From a virus: DNA of 64,000 nucleotides. Numbering within the stretch: position 1 is the stretch's first letter; each line of letters begins with the position of its first letter. The translations under genes and the position numbers were made by a program. Below, in pieces: positions 47,748-55,582 of the stretch. The stretch spans positions 18,595 through 82,594 of the IMG/VR virus record IMGVR_UViG_3300020196_000016. One strand, given 5' to 3'. Under the pieces are notes generated by a model. It was not told where the DNA came from, made no database searches, and saw only the letters and a list, made by a program, of their open reading frames with translations.

Positions 47748-48805
47748 TAATTTACCTCAATATAATCAGTTTTACAAGGATTTCCATCGCCATAAAAAAA
47801 TTTTCTTTTTGTTGGTAAAAATATTACTGAAAACACTGTTGCACTTTCATTTTTATCTTTTGTATGCCGACAAAGACCACCTTCGCCATGAGAAGATAAA
47901 ATCTCTTTCATTTTATCAATTCGCATATCTTCTTCTAAATCTTCGCCCATGCCAATAGCTTTTTTCAATCTTTTTATTGAATCTTTTAATGACTTTCCTT
48001 CACGACCTTCTTTTGATTTTAACCAAAGAAAATGATTGGTATGAACATCAACTCCATCTTTATGATTTACTTTTTTTTCTTTTTCTGCACTACCCTCAAG
48101 TGTTATTATTTTACCGGTTTCATCGCTAACAACATTAGCAAATGCACTTGCACGTTTTGGATGAAGCAATAAAGATTCTGCCTCTTTTAATGTTTTAGAA
48201 AATAAAGCTTCCATATAGAGCATCATTCTTGGAATACCTGGTGTTGTATCGTTTGCGTCGACTTGACAACCAGAAAAAACAAGACCAACATTGTTTACAC
48301 CAATTGAAGGTACACCTCTAGTAAAAGAAGCATATATTGTTGGTTTATTTTTTATTTCTAATTTTATTAATCTTGAACCATCTCCTGGTCTTTCATCATT
48401 ATTGTGACCCATAATAACGTTATCACCGTCTTTAACAAAGACATCGGTGCAACCTTCGTCTTTTAATTTAGTTTTATCTTTTTCTTTTGCAAACCACAAT
48501 TCTTCATACCACATACCAAATGCTTCATCTGGTTTTATTTCAGCACCTTCTGCTAAACCTTCAATAAATTCATATGTAATCGGAGTATGCTGTTTAGAAA
48601 GTTTTTTACCTTTTTCCATCCAATCACTAAAATCTTCTATTAGTTTTTCAATTTTATAAGCTTTAACTGCATTGTTTATCTGTTTTTTAAGTATTTTACC
48701 AATAGAAGAGCCAGCTTCATGTGCTGAAGCTGATTTAATTTCTTTTAATGGTCTTGTTTTACCTTCTTTTAAGAATTTACGCCATTCAGTTATAATTTCT
48801 TTCAT
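47744..48805 (-). CDS. C45-like acyltransferase/peptidase with the same leader
   Basis: 353 aa. Leader MKEIITEWRKFLKEGKTRPL (LxE site FLKE). The C45 (penicillin acyltransferase, Ntn-hydrolase) core: an N-terminal helical part, then DEGCTDVFVKDGDNVIMGHNNDERP with the nucleophile Cys at about 119 after the self-cleaving Gly-Cys bond, GVPSIGVNNVGLVFSGCQ, ANVVSDETGKIITLEG, DVHTNHF, and RHTKDKNESATVFSVI. The family cleaves or forms amide bonds on acyl amino-acid derivatives or peptides. Substrate unknown. Very unusual in a phage; the shared leader suggests it enters the virion (inference). Confidence 0.82.
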   Translation of the reverse strand: MKEIITEWRKFLKEGKTRPLKEIKSASAHEAGSSIGKILKKQINNAVKAYKIEKLIEDFSDWMEKGKKLSKQHTPITYEFIEGLAEGAEIKPDEAFGMWYEELWFAKEKDKTKLKDEGCTDVFVKDGDNVIMGHNNDERPGDGSRLIKLEIKNKPTIYASFTRGVPSIGVNNVGLVFSGCQVDANDTTPGIPRMMLYMEALFSKTLKEAESLLLHPKRASAFANVVSDETGKIITLEGSAEKEKKVNHKDGVDVHTNHFLWLKSKEGREGKSLKDSIKRLKKAIGMGEDLEEDMRIDKMKEILSSHGEGGLCRHTKDKNESATVFSVIFLPTKRKFFYGDGNPCKTDYIEVNY

Positions 48806-48813
48806 AACTCTAA

Positions 48814-49437
48814 TTAGAGTCCAAAAGCAGCTAATGTATGCTCAAATTCTCCACATTCTTTTACAAGTTTCAACATTTCTTGTGCGATTTCGCGAATTTC
48901 TACTTGTGCTGCCTCATCATTACGCAGACGCTGGAAATGTACAAATGAACGCATATTGAACATTACATCAAATGTAAGCTGTGTTGCATATGGAAGATAA
49001 AAACGAGCACTTTCTTTTGCTCGCTTACGACCAAGTGTTGGTGTTAGACGAGTGAGAGCAGCGTGATATTTTTCTAAACTTTGTATACAATGATTTTGTA
49101 ATAGAAGCTGTTCGTGATTTGGCCAATCATCGGGAACATAATATTTATCGTCTTTTAGTTCTTTATATCTCGCACTCTCACAGTTGATAGAAACACCAAT
49201 ACGGTGTTTCAAAAAATGAATATGGCTTGCGATTTCGGCTGTTACGAGAAAGTGAATTGATGACTTTTCAAATGGTGTTTCATGACCGTTTTCAGCAAGC
49301 ATTTTCAATAGTGCTGGAATACGGTTTTGTTTTTCTTCTGTTAATTCACGAGAAGTGGACGTCCAGGCCGACATTGCATGAGAACTGTCGCTTCCATAAG
49401 TTCCAATAAGTTCAATGGTGTTTGTTCTATTTATCAT
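48814..49437 (-). CDS. thyX: Flavin-dependent thymidylate synthase ThyX
   Basis: 207 aa. Makes dTMP from dUMP using FADH2 and methylene-tetrahydrofolate. The HRIGVSINCESARYKEL block matches the ThyX signature (RHRx7S), with the upstream ENGHETPFEKSSIHFLVTAEI region and C-terminal NMRSFVHFQRLRNDEAAQVEIRE. Works downstream of dut and the reductase. Overlaps the 49434 gene by the start codon. Confidence 0.95.
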   Translation of the reverse strand: MINRTNTIELIGTYGSDSSHAMSAWTSTSRELTEEKQNRIPALLKMLAENGHETPFEKSSIHFLVTAEIASHIHFLKHRIGVSINCESARYKELKDDKYYVPDDWPNHEQLLLQNHCIQSLEKYHAALTRLTPTLGRKRAKESARFYLPYATQLTFDVMFNMRSFVHFQRLRNDEAAQVEIREIAQEMLKLVKECGEFEHTLAAFGL

Positions 49438-49745
49438 TTTTTCCTCTTATTTTCTAGGACTTTCATGGCTTCTTCCATACTATAAAGCCAATTCATTCTA
49501 TAGTGAGCTTCTCCCATAGCAATACTATAGGCAACATAGAACTCATCTTTATGTGTCTTTCTATTTTTAATATAAATTCGCAAGGTATCATATGGTACTC
49601 TTAAATACCAACGATAACGCCATAGTTTAACATACCACTTTTGATCTTGGAAGCGATTACTCATTCTTGCAGTAAGACCACCATGTGGTGGAGATGAAAC
49701 TTTATTTATGAGTTCTTTAAACTTTTTTCTTTGTTTTGGAGTCAT
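49434..49745 (-). CDS. Basic hypothetical protein
   Basis: 103 aa from the ATG at 49745; an ATG at 49775 is possible. TPKQRKKFKELINKVSSPPH then WYVKLWRYRWYLRVPYDTLR, strongly basic. Not recognised. Ends in ATGA with thyX. Confidence 0.58.
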   Translation of the reverse strand: MTPKQRKKFKELINKVSSPPHGGLTARMSNRFQDQKWYVKLWRYRWYLRVPYDTLRIYIKNRKTHKDEFYVAYSIAMGEAHYRMNWLYSMEEAMKVLENKRKK

Positions 49746-50301
49746 ATTCAGAGTATTCCCAAAATATTTGTTCATTTCTTTTATAAAATTTTAAATTATC
49801 TGTATTTTGTTTATCAATAAAATGTTTATCTTCTAAAGTAAAATAATTGTTTGGAAGAAGAGCAAATTGACCATTATCCAAATTTATTAATGATAGCGGT
49901 TTGTGTTCTTGTGGATATCTAGAATATCCATCCGACCAATCAATTACGATTCCGGTGTGCCTTCCCGGCACATCGCATTTAAAAAGATTGACTTTTAAAC
50001 CGTCAAGAAACTGTAAATGATTTGAAGTTATATTTTCTCCCATACCTCCCCATGGTTCTAGGATATTTTTATCTTCATTGTTTTCTACTTTTTCTTTTGT
50101 TGATAAAGCAAATAATGGTAATCCAGTCCAATGTGCCCCTGTCTCTAGCACAACATGTGTTAACATGTGTTGTCCTGGTTTAGAATAAAAAGAATGTAAA
50201 ATACATTCAGTTTTGCCGCTTGGCATTTTTTCACCAAGATAACAATTATCTACATAACAATAAAAATGATAAGGTAAACTTACATGGTGACTTATTTTCA
50301 T
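49717..50301 (-). CDS. Hypothetical protein
   Basis: 194 aa. SLPYHFYCYVDNCYLGEKMP, HSFYSKPGQHMLTHVVLETG and PGRHTGIVIDWSDGYSRYPQE. The His-rich middle could bind metal. No family recalled. ATGA overlap with the GD-PVVK gene upstream. Confidence 0.62.
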   Translation of the reverse strand: MKISHHVSLPYHFYCYVDNCYLGEKMPSGKTECILHSFYSKPGQHMLTHVVLETGAHWTGLPLFALSTKEKVENNEDKNILEPWGGMGENITSNHLQFLDGLKVNLFKCDVPGRHTGIVIDWSDGYSRYPQEHKPLSLINLDNGQFALLPNNYFTLEDKHFIDKQNTDNLKFYKRNEQIFWEYSEYDSKTKKKV

Positions 50302-50543
50302 TTCTTTCTCACCGGCATATACTTCCAGGTTCCATCACCGATCCACTTATTCATCTCTTCCAAAGTATAATAATCACCTGCAGCTGGATTCGGGTTTAGC
50401 CAAAATACTCCATACATTGTTCTATATTTGATATCTTTAGAGTATTCTTTATCTGTATTGATATCATATATATATCCAATATTTTCTACGCCTTTTTCGC
50501 TGTAGTCAAGTACTAAGTCCCCTAAATTTGGTTTCTTTATCAT
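50298..50543 (-). CDS. GD-PVVK family small protein
   Basis: 81 aa. KPNLGDLVLDYSEKGVENIGYIYDI, YGVFWLNPNPAAG, then MNKWIGDGTWKYMPVRKK. All family elements are present with a basic final extension. Isolated from the other members. Confidence 0.82.
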   Translation of the reverse strand: MIKKPNLGDLVLDYSEKGVENIGYIYDINTDKEYSKDIKYRTMYGVFWLNPNPAAGDYYTLEEMNKWIGDGTWKYMPVRKK

Positions 50544-50733
50544 ATTTATTCTGCAGTTCTTTTGCTAAGGATAAGAGATTTTTTATTACCTCTGCTCCTT
50601 GTGTTGTTATGTCTCCATCTTGAAGCAGATGAGAACAAGCAACATCAACAACGTACAAGAACTCTTTTAAAGAGTCAAGATCTTTTTTGAGGTTTTCGTT
50701 TTCTTCAAGAAGAAAGTTATACATTACACTCAT
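50506..50733 (-). CDS. Helical hypothetical protein
   Basis: 75 aa, coiled-coil N-terminus (MYNFLLEENENLKKDLDSLK). The ATG at 50733 overlaps the stop of a 15-codon leader frame as ATGA. Not recognised. Confidence 0.6.
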   Translation of the reverse strand: MSVMYNFLLEENENLKKDLDSLKEFLYVVDVACSHLLQDGDITTQGAEVIKNLLSLAKELQNKYDKETKFRGLST

Positions 50734-50777
50734 CCGGCGGGCCTCTTTTCAAGTTTCCAAACGATATAACTTCCCAT
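50730..50777 (-). CDS. Possible 15-codon leader peptide
   Basis: MGSYIVWKLEKRPAG, preceded by AAGGAGATAATAAT, ending ATGA with the 50506 gene. It may be a translation-coupling leader rather than a functional protein. Confidence 0.4.
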   Translation of the reverse strand: MGSYIVWKLEKRPAG

Positions 50778-50819
50778 ATTATTATCTCCTTAAAAAGCAC
50801 GATCCGTGGTGCTCTGGCG

Positions 50820-50848
50820 AGCATACCACGGACCAAGCGAGTGATCAA
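50820..50848 (-). promoter_or_regulatory. Promoter with overlapping inverted repeat
   Basis: TTGATC, 17 bp, TATGCT preceded by TGG. An 8-bp inverted repeat, TCCGTGGT and ACCACGGA (50804-50833), spans the -10 and start region, a typical operator layout. Confidence 0.78.
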
Positions 50849-50867
50849 ACGAGCAGAAGGAGTTAGT

Positions 50868-50969
50868 TTATTTCTTTCCTTCTTTCTTAGCTTTTTTCTT
50901 TTCTTGTTTTTCTTTTGTTGTTAGTTTTTGTTTATTGTTTTTATTAGTTTTTTCTTGACCTTTACCCAT
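50868..50969 (-). CDS. Lys-rich microprotein
   Basis: 33 aa, MGKGQEKTNKNNKQKLTTKE then KQEKKKAKKEGKK. AAGGAGAAATAT precedes the start. Possibly DNA or RNA binding. Not recognised. Confidence 0.6.
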   Translation of the reverse strand: MGKGQEKTNKNNKQKLTTKEKQEKKKAKKEGKK

Positions 50970-50979
50970 ATATTTCTCC

Positions 50980-51786
50980 TTATAAATCGTAAGCACCTCT
51001 CCAATGACAAACAACCAAAGTTGCTTCATCTATTCTTGATCCACCACATTTTTCATTATCAATTATTTTATTAAGAAATAGATGATCTTCATTTAAACCT
51101 TCTAATCTTTGATAATTTTGGTCTAATATCATTGTAGAGTCTGTCCAAGTTGTTTTTATATTTTTTCTATGAGATATAGAAGAAGAAGAACATCTTATAC
51201 GGTTTTTTTCAAAATTTTCTTTAAAGAATAAATCTTTTATTCCATAAGTTAATAAATTTACTGATTCTTTGTTCTTTATTTTTTCTTCTATTTGTTTTTT
51301 TCTTTCTTCTAGATTTTCAGACCACTTTAAAACTGTTGAATGTACGTATCTAATTGGATTGTTTATCCACAATAAACTTTGTGGTGCTTTTTCCCAAGCA
51401 CCATTTAATACCATTAAATGATTTGGTAATATTAAATCATCAGTATCAAGATAACAAATTATATCACCAGTTGCTAAATAACATCCAACACCACGAGGAA
51501 AACCTCTAAAATTATAAGTTGTTTTTTTATCATCTTTTTCAATGTTGTTCGTTAGTTTTTCTTCTTTTTTATCCAAATAAACAAATCTTATTAATGGATT
51601 GTCTTTATAGAAAGAATCATATAATTCTTTTGTTATATTACAACCATCAGAAACTATTATAAGCTCTTTATCTTCGTGAATTTGAGATAAAAAACTACTA
51701 ACAGATCGTATAAATTTTTCTTTAGGTCTACTACGCGCACCTGGATAATCGCCTAAATAAGATTGCATAACTACTGATATTTTCAT
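50980..51786 (-). CDS. Glycosyltransferase family 2
   Basis: 268 aa. GT-A fold: ISVVMQSYLGDYPGARSRPK, ELIIVSDGCN, FPRGVGCYLATGDIICYLDTDDLILP with DxD in DTDD, and LWINNPIRY. It uses a UDP-type sugar and metal ion. The acceptor is unknown: host envelope, virion or modified DNA bases are all possible. Preceded by a second glycosyltransferase at 51794. Confidence 0.85.
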   Translation of the reverse strand: MKISVVMQSYLGDYPGARSRPKEKFIRSVSSFLSQIHEDKELIIVSDGCNITKELYDSFYKDNPLIRFVYLDKKEEKLTNNIEKDDKKTTYNFRGFPRGVGCYLATGDIICYLDTDDLILPNHLMVLNGAWEKAPQSLLWINNPIRYVHSTVLKWSENLEERKKQIEEKIKNKESVNLLTYGIKDLFFKENFEKNRIRCSSSSISHRKNIKTTWTDSTMILDQNYQRLEGLNEDHLFLNKIIDNEKCGGSRIDEATLVVCHWRGAYDL

Positions 51787-51793
51787 ATATACC

Positions 51794-52960
51794 TCAAGAA
51801 TTCATCGCTTTATCTATCAATCTTTCATATCCACGAATATTCTCTGGATTTTGAATACTATAACGATATGAAAAATTTCTTGATTTTTTTAAATATTCTT
51901 CATTTTGATGTTCATTGCTATCAAAGTATTCAGCAACATAAGCAAGGTGCTCAACAGCTGTCTTAACATCGTTTTCTTCATAATACCAGCCCAGTTCTTT
52001 CATCATTGGACTATTATGAACAACTGGATATCCCATCCAAGATGCGTCGAGATAAAGATAATTTAATTCATTTTGGTTTTGATGTGATAGAACAATATCT
52101 GTATGCTGTTGTAGAGCCCAAACAATTGGATATCTTGCTTCAAAAAACATTTTTTGAGCTTTATATACGTCTAAATCTTTTACGAAATTAATTAAATCTT
52201 TTTTTAATTTAATTTTATCAGCAGAAAATAAATAACATCGTTCAATTGTATCAGGATGTTTTCGAAATAATTGCTCATTAATTATGATAGGCATTACACT
52301 AGTTTTAACCACATTAATATTTGGTTCCATGCTACAAATTCTTTTTTGTTTTTTACCAGATGGAGTATATTTTCCTGTATGAATATTATTTTGTTGTTTT
52401 AATAATTTATCAATATGACTCTGAATAAATCTTGGATCCCAAATATATGGACCAACAACAACTTCCGCGTCATACATTGTTTCAAAAAAATATTTATCTC
52501 TTTTATAATAATGTTCAGAAATCCAAATTAAACTTATGTTATTTTTGTTTCTAGCATAAACATTTCTAGCTTCAGAATTATCTTTGAATAAAATGGTTTC
52601 ATTAAAAGTGGATAATTCTGGTCCCATTATATGTTTGACTAGTTTTTTACCTTCTTTTTTTAGAACCTGACAGGTACTTTCCGACAAAGAACCTTGAGCT
52701 ATGACTATTAAATCACATTTTTCCAAAGATTCTTGCAATGTTATCATGTGATGAATATAAGGTTTAAATTCATCGTTTATATTTTCTTTCTTTGGTTCGT
52801 TTGCGGTATTAATTATATAAGCCACCTCAACGTTTCGACATTTTTCGTATATATCTCTCAATATTAAAACGTTTTGTCTTATACCGTTTGAAAATAAACT
52901 ATCACTGTAGTCAGTTACAGCTATTGTTATTCCAATTCTAACTTTTCTTTCTGTTTTCAT
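51794..52960 (-). CDS. GT-B type glycosyltransferase-like protein (DUF2827-like)
   Basis: 388 aa. VRIGITIAVTDYSDSLFSNGIRQNVLILRDIY at the start and a C-terminal part with LYLDASWMGYPVVHNSPMMKELGWYYEEN, the donor-site half of GT-B enzymes. The pattern recalls DUF2827 proteins, often annotated as glycosyltransferases (from memory). Acts beside the GT2 enzyme; the sugar is unknown. Confidence 0.7.
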   Translation of the reverse strand: MKTERKVRIGITIAVTDYSDSLFSNGIRQNVLILRDIYEKCRNVEVAYIINTANEPKKENINDEFKPYIHHMITLQESLEKCDLIVIAQGSLSESTCQVLKKEGKKLVKHIMGPELSTFNETILFKDNSEARNVYARNKNNISLIWISEHYYKRDKYFFETMYDAEVVVGPYIWDPRFIQSHIDKLLKQQNNIHTGKYTPSGKKQKRICSMEPNINVVKTSVMPIIINEQLFRKHPDTIERCYLFSADKIKLKKDLINFVKDLDVYKAQKMFFEARYPIVWALQQHTDIVLSHQNQNELNYLYLDASWMGYPVVHNSPMMKELGWYYEENDVKTAVEHLAYVAEYFDSNEHQNEEYLKKSRNFSYRYSIQNPENIRGYERLIDKAMNS

Positions 52961-52977
52961 AAAAAATCTTACTTGCC

Positions 52978-53445
52978 TTAATTAGTTTTAAAATATAGTT
53001 CAGCTTCGGATTCTCGACGTTTAGTTAAACCACGCAATGCTTTTCCAGCAGCTTTATTCCATTTTAAAAATTCATCGCGTATTGTTGGATCAAGTGGATT
53101 AGTATTTACTTTTTTAAGTAATGTAGATGATTTTAATGCTCCTACTCCAACATTATAAGCAAAACAAACAAGAGCGTCAAATTGGCTTTGCGTTATATCA
53201 TCTCTGGTATATGTATCAACATGCTTTTCAAATGTTGTTAATACATGTAATAATAATTGTGTCGATCGTTCTTCGGTTATTGCTGGATCGTCTATTTTTA
53301 CTTTTGCCCCATATTCATAAAAGGTTGAACCATATCCGATTGTTGGAACATTTGCGGGACAAAGATATGGTTGAGCGCAGAAGCCTTCAAACTTCTTTAT
53401 AAGATCAAGAGCAGATTTTGATACTTTTGTTATTTTTTGAGTCAT
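52978..53445 (-). CDS. Lysozyme-type endolysin (GH24)
   Basis: 155 aa. FEGFCAQPYLCPANVPTIGYGS holds the catalytic Glu and a TIGYG strand; the T4 Asp position is Cys (YLCPA), a change also present in other phage lysozymes. DALVCFAYNVGVGALKSSTLL and GLTKRRESEAELYF are further family blocks. Cuts peptidoglycan at cell lysis. No signal peptide, so a holin must release it. Ends the cluster of lysis-related genes at 53-54.5 kb. Confidence 0.93.
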   Translation of the reverse strand: MTQKITKVSKSALDLIKKFEGFCAQPYLCPANVPTIGYGSTFYEYGAKVKIDDPAITEERSTQLLLHVLTTFEKHVDTYTRDDITQSQFDALVCFAYNVGVGALKSSTLLKKVNTNPLDPTIRDEFLKWNKAAGKALRGLTKRRESEAELYFKTN

Positions 53446-53509
53446 ATGTTTTATTTCTATGTCTCCTTTTATAAATATGGCGAGAAACAGTAATAATATT
53501 AATTTTTCA

Positions 53510-53539
53510 AAAAAGAAACCTACCTTTACAGATAGGTTT
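53510..53539 (-). terminator. Rho-independent terminator
   Basis: AAACCTATC, 6-nt loop, GGTAGGTTT with one bulge, then CTTTTTT on the minus strand, after the M15 peptidase gene. Confidence 0.78.
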
Positions 53540-53559
53540 ATATCATACAGAAGGTTTTG

Positions 53560-53982
53560 TTAACCTATCGTTATAACTTGTTTTCTATTACCGGATGAAT
53601 TCCAACTTACATGAACCCAGCCACTATCTGGAATACCTGGTTTGTAGTATTCCAATATCAACTGATCGAAATTTAAATTATTTTTGATCCAGCAAAACAA
53701 TATTTTGTTATCCATTCCTGGAATTTCTATATCTGCTGCTTGACCCGTTAGGTGTTGACTATTTCTTGCTCCACCAATAGCTTTATTTAGTTTTGGACCA
53801 CGATAACCACTATTCACAACAACAGGACGACCGAAATTAATTCGGATTTTTTCTAGCACATTTTCACAAAGCTGCTTTAAGTTTTCTATCTCTTTTGGTC
53901 CTGGCGTATTTTCAATACCTTTTCTTTCACCAGTTTGAGACTTTGTCATTTCTTGCAAAGAAAAATGTTCACTTAGTTTCAT
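53560..53982 (-). CDS. Peptidase M15-type peptidoglycan hydrolase
   Basis: 140 aa. FGRPVVVNSGYRGPKLN, then SQHLTGQAADIEIPGMD with zinc His and Asp and GWVHVSWN with the last His, matching M15_3 D-Ala-D-Ala carboxypeptidase-like enzymes. Short, with no signal. Acts on the cross-linked peptide and would aid lysis together with the GH24 lysozyme. Overlaps the lipoprotein gene by 14 nt. Confidence 0.92.
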   Translation of the reverse strand: MKLSEHFSLQEMTKSQTGERKGIENTPGPKEIENLKQLCENVLEKIRINFGRPVVVNSGYRGPKLNKAIGGARNSQHLTGQAADIEIPGMDNKILFCWIKNNLNFDQLILEYYKPGIPDSGWVHVSWNSSGNRKQVITIG

Positions 53983-54388
53983 CTTTTAACTCCCCATATT
54001 CGTCTAATAATGGTTCTAGCCAATGATTATCCCACCCACATTTTAGTGAATGTTCATTGCAAGTATAGCCATATTTTTGACCTAATTCAACATGATAAAG
54101 TTCATGTATAACACATTCACCAATATATTTGTCATTCATTATGATCATACCACGATTACCAAAATCTTTATTTCCAGTACGAGCAATATAACATTCAAGA
54201 TTTGGCATAGGCTGTTTATTTTTACACATAAAATCTGTTCTATAAACAACTTCTGATATATTTTCCATTTTTTCTAATGCTATATCTAATGCTAACTCTC
54301 CATATTGTGGTTTAGAACAATCAATAAATTTAGGTCCAGTTTGTGTACATGCATTTAAAAATAATAAAGTTATTAATAATTTTTTCAC
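53969..54388 (-). CDS. Lipoprotein with HExxH metallopeptidase-like motif
   Basis: 139 aa, GTG start at 54388. LLITLLFLNACTQ is a lipoprotein signal with lipobox LNAC (Cys14). HELYH at about 95-99 within VIHELYHVELGQKYG matches the HExxH zinc motif of metallopeptidases. It lies among lysis genes, overlapping a 38-aa membrane protein upstream. An envelope peptidase or a modified outer spanin is possible; activity unknown. Confidence 0.72.
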   Translation of the reverse strand: MKKLLITLLFLNACTQTGPKFIDCSKPQYGELALDIALEKMENISEVVYRTDFMCKNKQPMPNLECYIARTGNKDFGNRGMIIMNDKYIGECVIHELYHVELGQKYGYTCNEHSLKCGWDNHWLEPLLDEYGELKDETK

Positions 54389-54501
54389 TTATGTTTTTTG
54401 CTTGCTGCTTCTGCTATAGCAAGTATTCCTATGCTGATAATCCACACTGGTATACTTGACAAAAGACTTGCCATCAATATGTATAATCCAAGATGTTCCA
54501 T
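54385..54501 (-). CDS. Single-span membrane peptide, holin or spanin candidate
   Basis: 38 aa, MEHLGLYILMASLLSSIPVW then IISIGILAIAEAASKKHK: one long hydrophobic segment and a basic end. Overlaps the lipoprotein start, as small lysis proteins often do. Lies just after a TATATA promoter-like run. Function inferred only from position. Confidence 0.5.
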   Translation of the reverse strand: MEHLGLYILMASLLSSIPVWIISIGILAIAEAASKKHK

Positions 54502-54507
54502 ATATAA

Positions 54508-54536
54508 TATATACTCTCAGTCCCAAAATCTGTCAA
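54508..54536 (-). promoter_or_regulatory. Possible promoter before the lysis cluster
   Basis: TTGACA, 17 bp, TATATA on the minus strand; the ATG of the 54385 frame follows the -10 by 6 nt, so transcripts would be almost leaderless. Overlaps the end of the small upstream frame. Weak TG element, so only moderate. Confidence 0.45.
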
Positions 54537-54624
54537 TAGTTTCTAAAATACCAATAAAATCATGCAACGGATCACCACTACCATCTGTGTTAACTGAAAT
54601 CTGTGTTTTAATTTTATTATTCAT
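54517..54624 (-). CDS. Small hypothetical peptide
   Basis: 35 aa, MNNKIKTQISVNTDGSGDPL then HDFIGILETIDRFWD. AAGGAG precedes it and the ATG overlaps the upstream stop region. Not recognised. Confidence 0.5.
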   Translation of the reverse strand: MNNKIKTQISVNTDGSGDPLHDFIGILETIDRFWD

Positions 54625-55196
54625 GTAAAACTCCTTGTTTTCTTTCCTTCTTCACAAGAATCGCAAAGTGTGCGAATCCAACCGCCTTCTCTTGCTTTCC
54701 CAGGAACACCACAATCTTCACAAGTTATTGCGCTCATGGATTCAGCCATAGCAATAACTCCACTACAAAATTCATCTCCACCACTACTATAAACTCGTAG
54801 TGTTCCAAACTTTTCTTTGATTTGTGTAAATACAAGTTGTGTTGGTGGCTTATGAAATTCTTCACGAAATTTTTTACCTTCTACATCTCGCTTTACATAT
54901 TCTTCTGACTGTTCATCGTTCCATCCAAGACGCTTTTTGAAATGATACTTTAGGTTTGTAGGATTTCCATTGATCGCCTGACGCAGAGCACGATTGTATC
55001 CACGAACTCTGGCGGTGTTTTGACGAGTTTGTGTAATGTGGCCTTGAATCAAACCACACATACGCTTTATGATGGGAAACCAACCTGGACCACAATCTAG
55101 TCCCCAACACATGCAAGTCTGTGTCATAGGTAGATTTCGTTCTGCAAACAATTTTGGATACTTATCGTAAAGTTGTTGTTCAAGTTCTTGCTTCAT
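54621..55196 (-). CDS. Zinc-ribbon hypothetical protein
   Basis: 191 aa. Cys-containing N-terminal part (MTQTCMCWGLDCGPGWFPII), a basic middle, and a C-terminal ribbon CEDCGVPGKAREGGWIRTLC then DSCEE. FTQIKEKFGTLRVYSSGGDE is typical of a phage family of unknown role seen in many large phages (from memory). Confidence 0.72.
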   Translation of the reverse strand: MKQELEQQLYDKYPKLFAERNLPMTQTCMCWGLDCGPGWFPIIKRMCGLIQGHITQTRQNTARVRGYNRALRQAINGNPTNLKYHFKKRLGWNDEQSEEYVKRDVEGKKFREEFHKPPTQLVFTQIKEKFGTLRVYSSGGDEFCSGVIAMAESMSAITCEDCGVPGKAREGGWIRTLCDSCEEGKKTRSFT

Positions 55197-55579
55197 TATT
55201 TTTCCTCCGTAATCAATTCAAAATGAGCTATTTTTCCTTTTACAAAATAAGCAGAATATTCAATATACAAATCAAGATCTGTATCCCAATGATAAAAACG
55301 AACTTCTCCAGTATGGTTAAGTTTTACTGGTTGTTTTGGTACTTGTTTTAGGGCACCAATCCAACTAAGTTTATCCCATGATGGGTCTTTATAGTATGGT
55401 CGTTCTTCTTCTGGGACAATATCCCAATTAAAAAAATGATGAACTAACTCACCATCTTTTGTAATGACATATTTGTCAAGACAATTGACCAAACTTTTTG
55501 TTTGAAATACCTCATCTTGATACTTCGCATGTTTCTCAGGAAGAGGATATTCGCAAGTTAGTTCATCATACATTCCCAT
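55196..55579 (-). CDS. Phage hypothetical protein (MGMYDE type)
   Basis: 127 aa. MGMYDELTCEYPLP at the start is a common phage signature (MGMFDxxxCxxPLP), then ELVHHFFNWDIVPEEERPYY and VRFYHWDTDLDLYIEYSAYF. Function unknown. Confidence 0.72.
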   Translation of the reverse strand: MGMYDELTCEYPLPEKHAKYQDEVFQTKSLVNCLDKYVITKDGELVHHFFNWDIVPEEERPYYKDPSWDKLSWIGALKQVPKQPVKLNHTGEVRFYHWDTDLDLYIEYSAYFVKGKIAHFELITEEK

Positions 55580-55582
55580 ATT

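Noticed and set aside
53152-53180. TTGACG, 17 bp, TATAAT inside the lysozyme gene
   Set aside because: The bases encode the conserved lysozyme block DALVCFAYNV, so the promoter match is probably coincidence.
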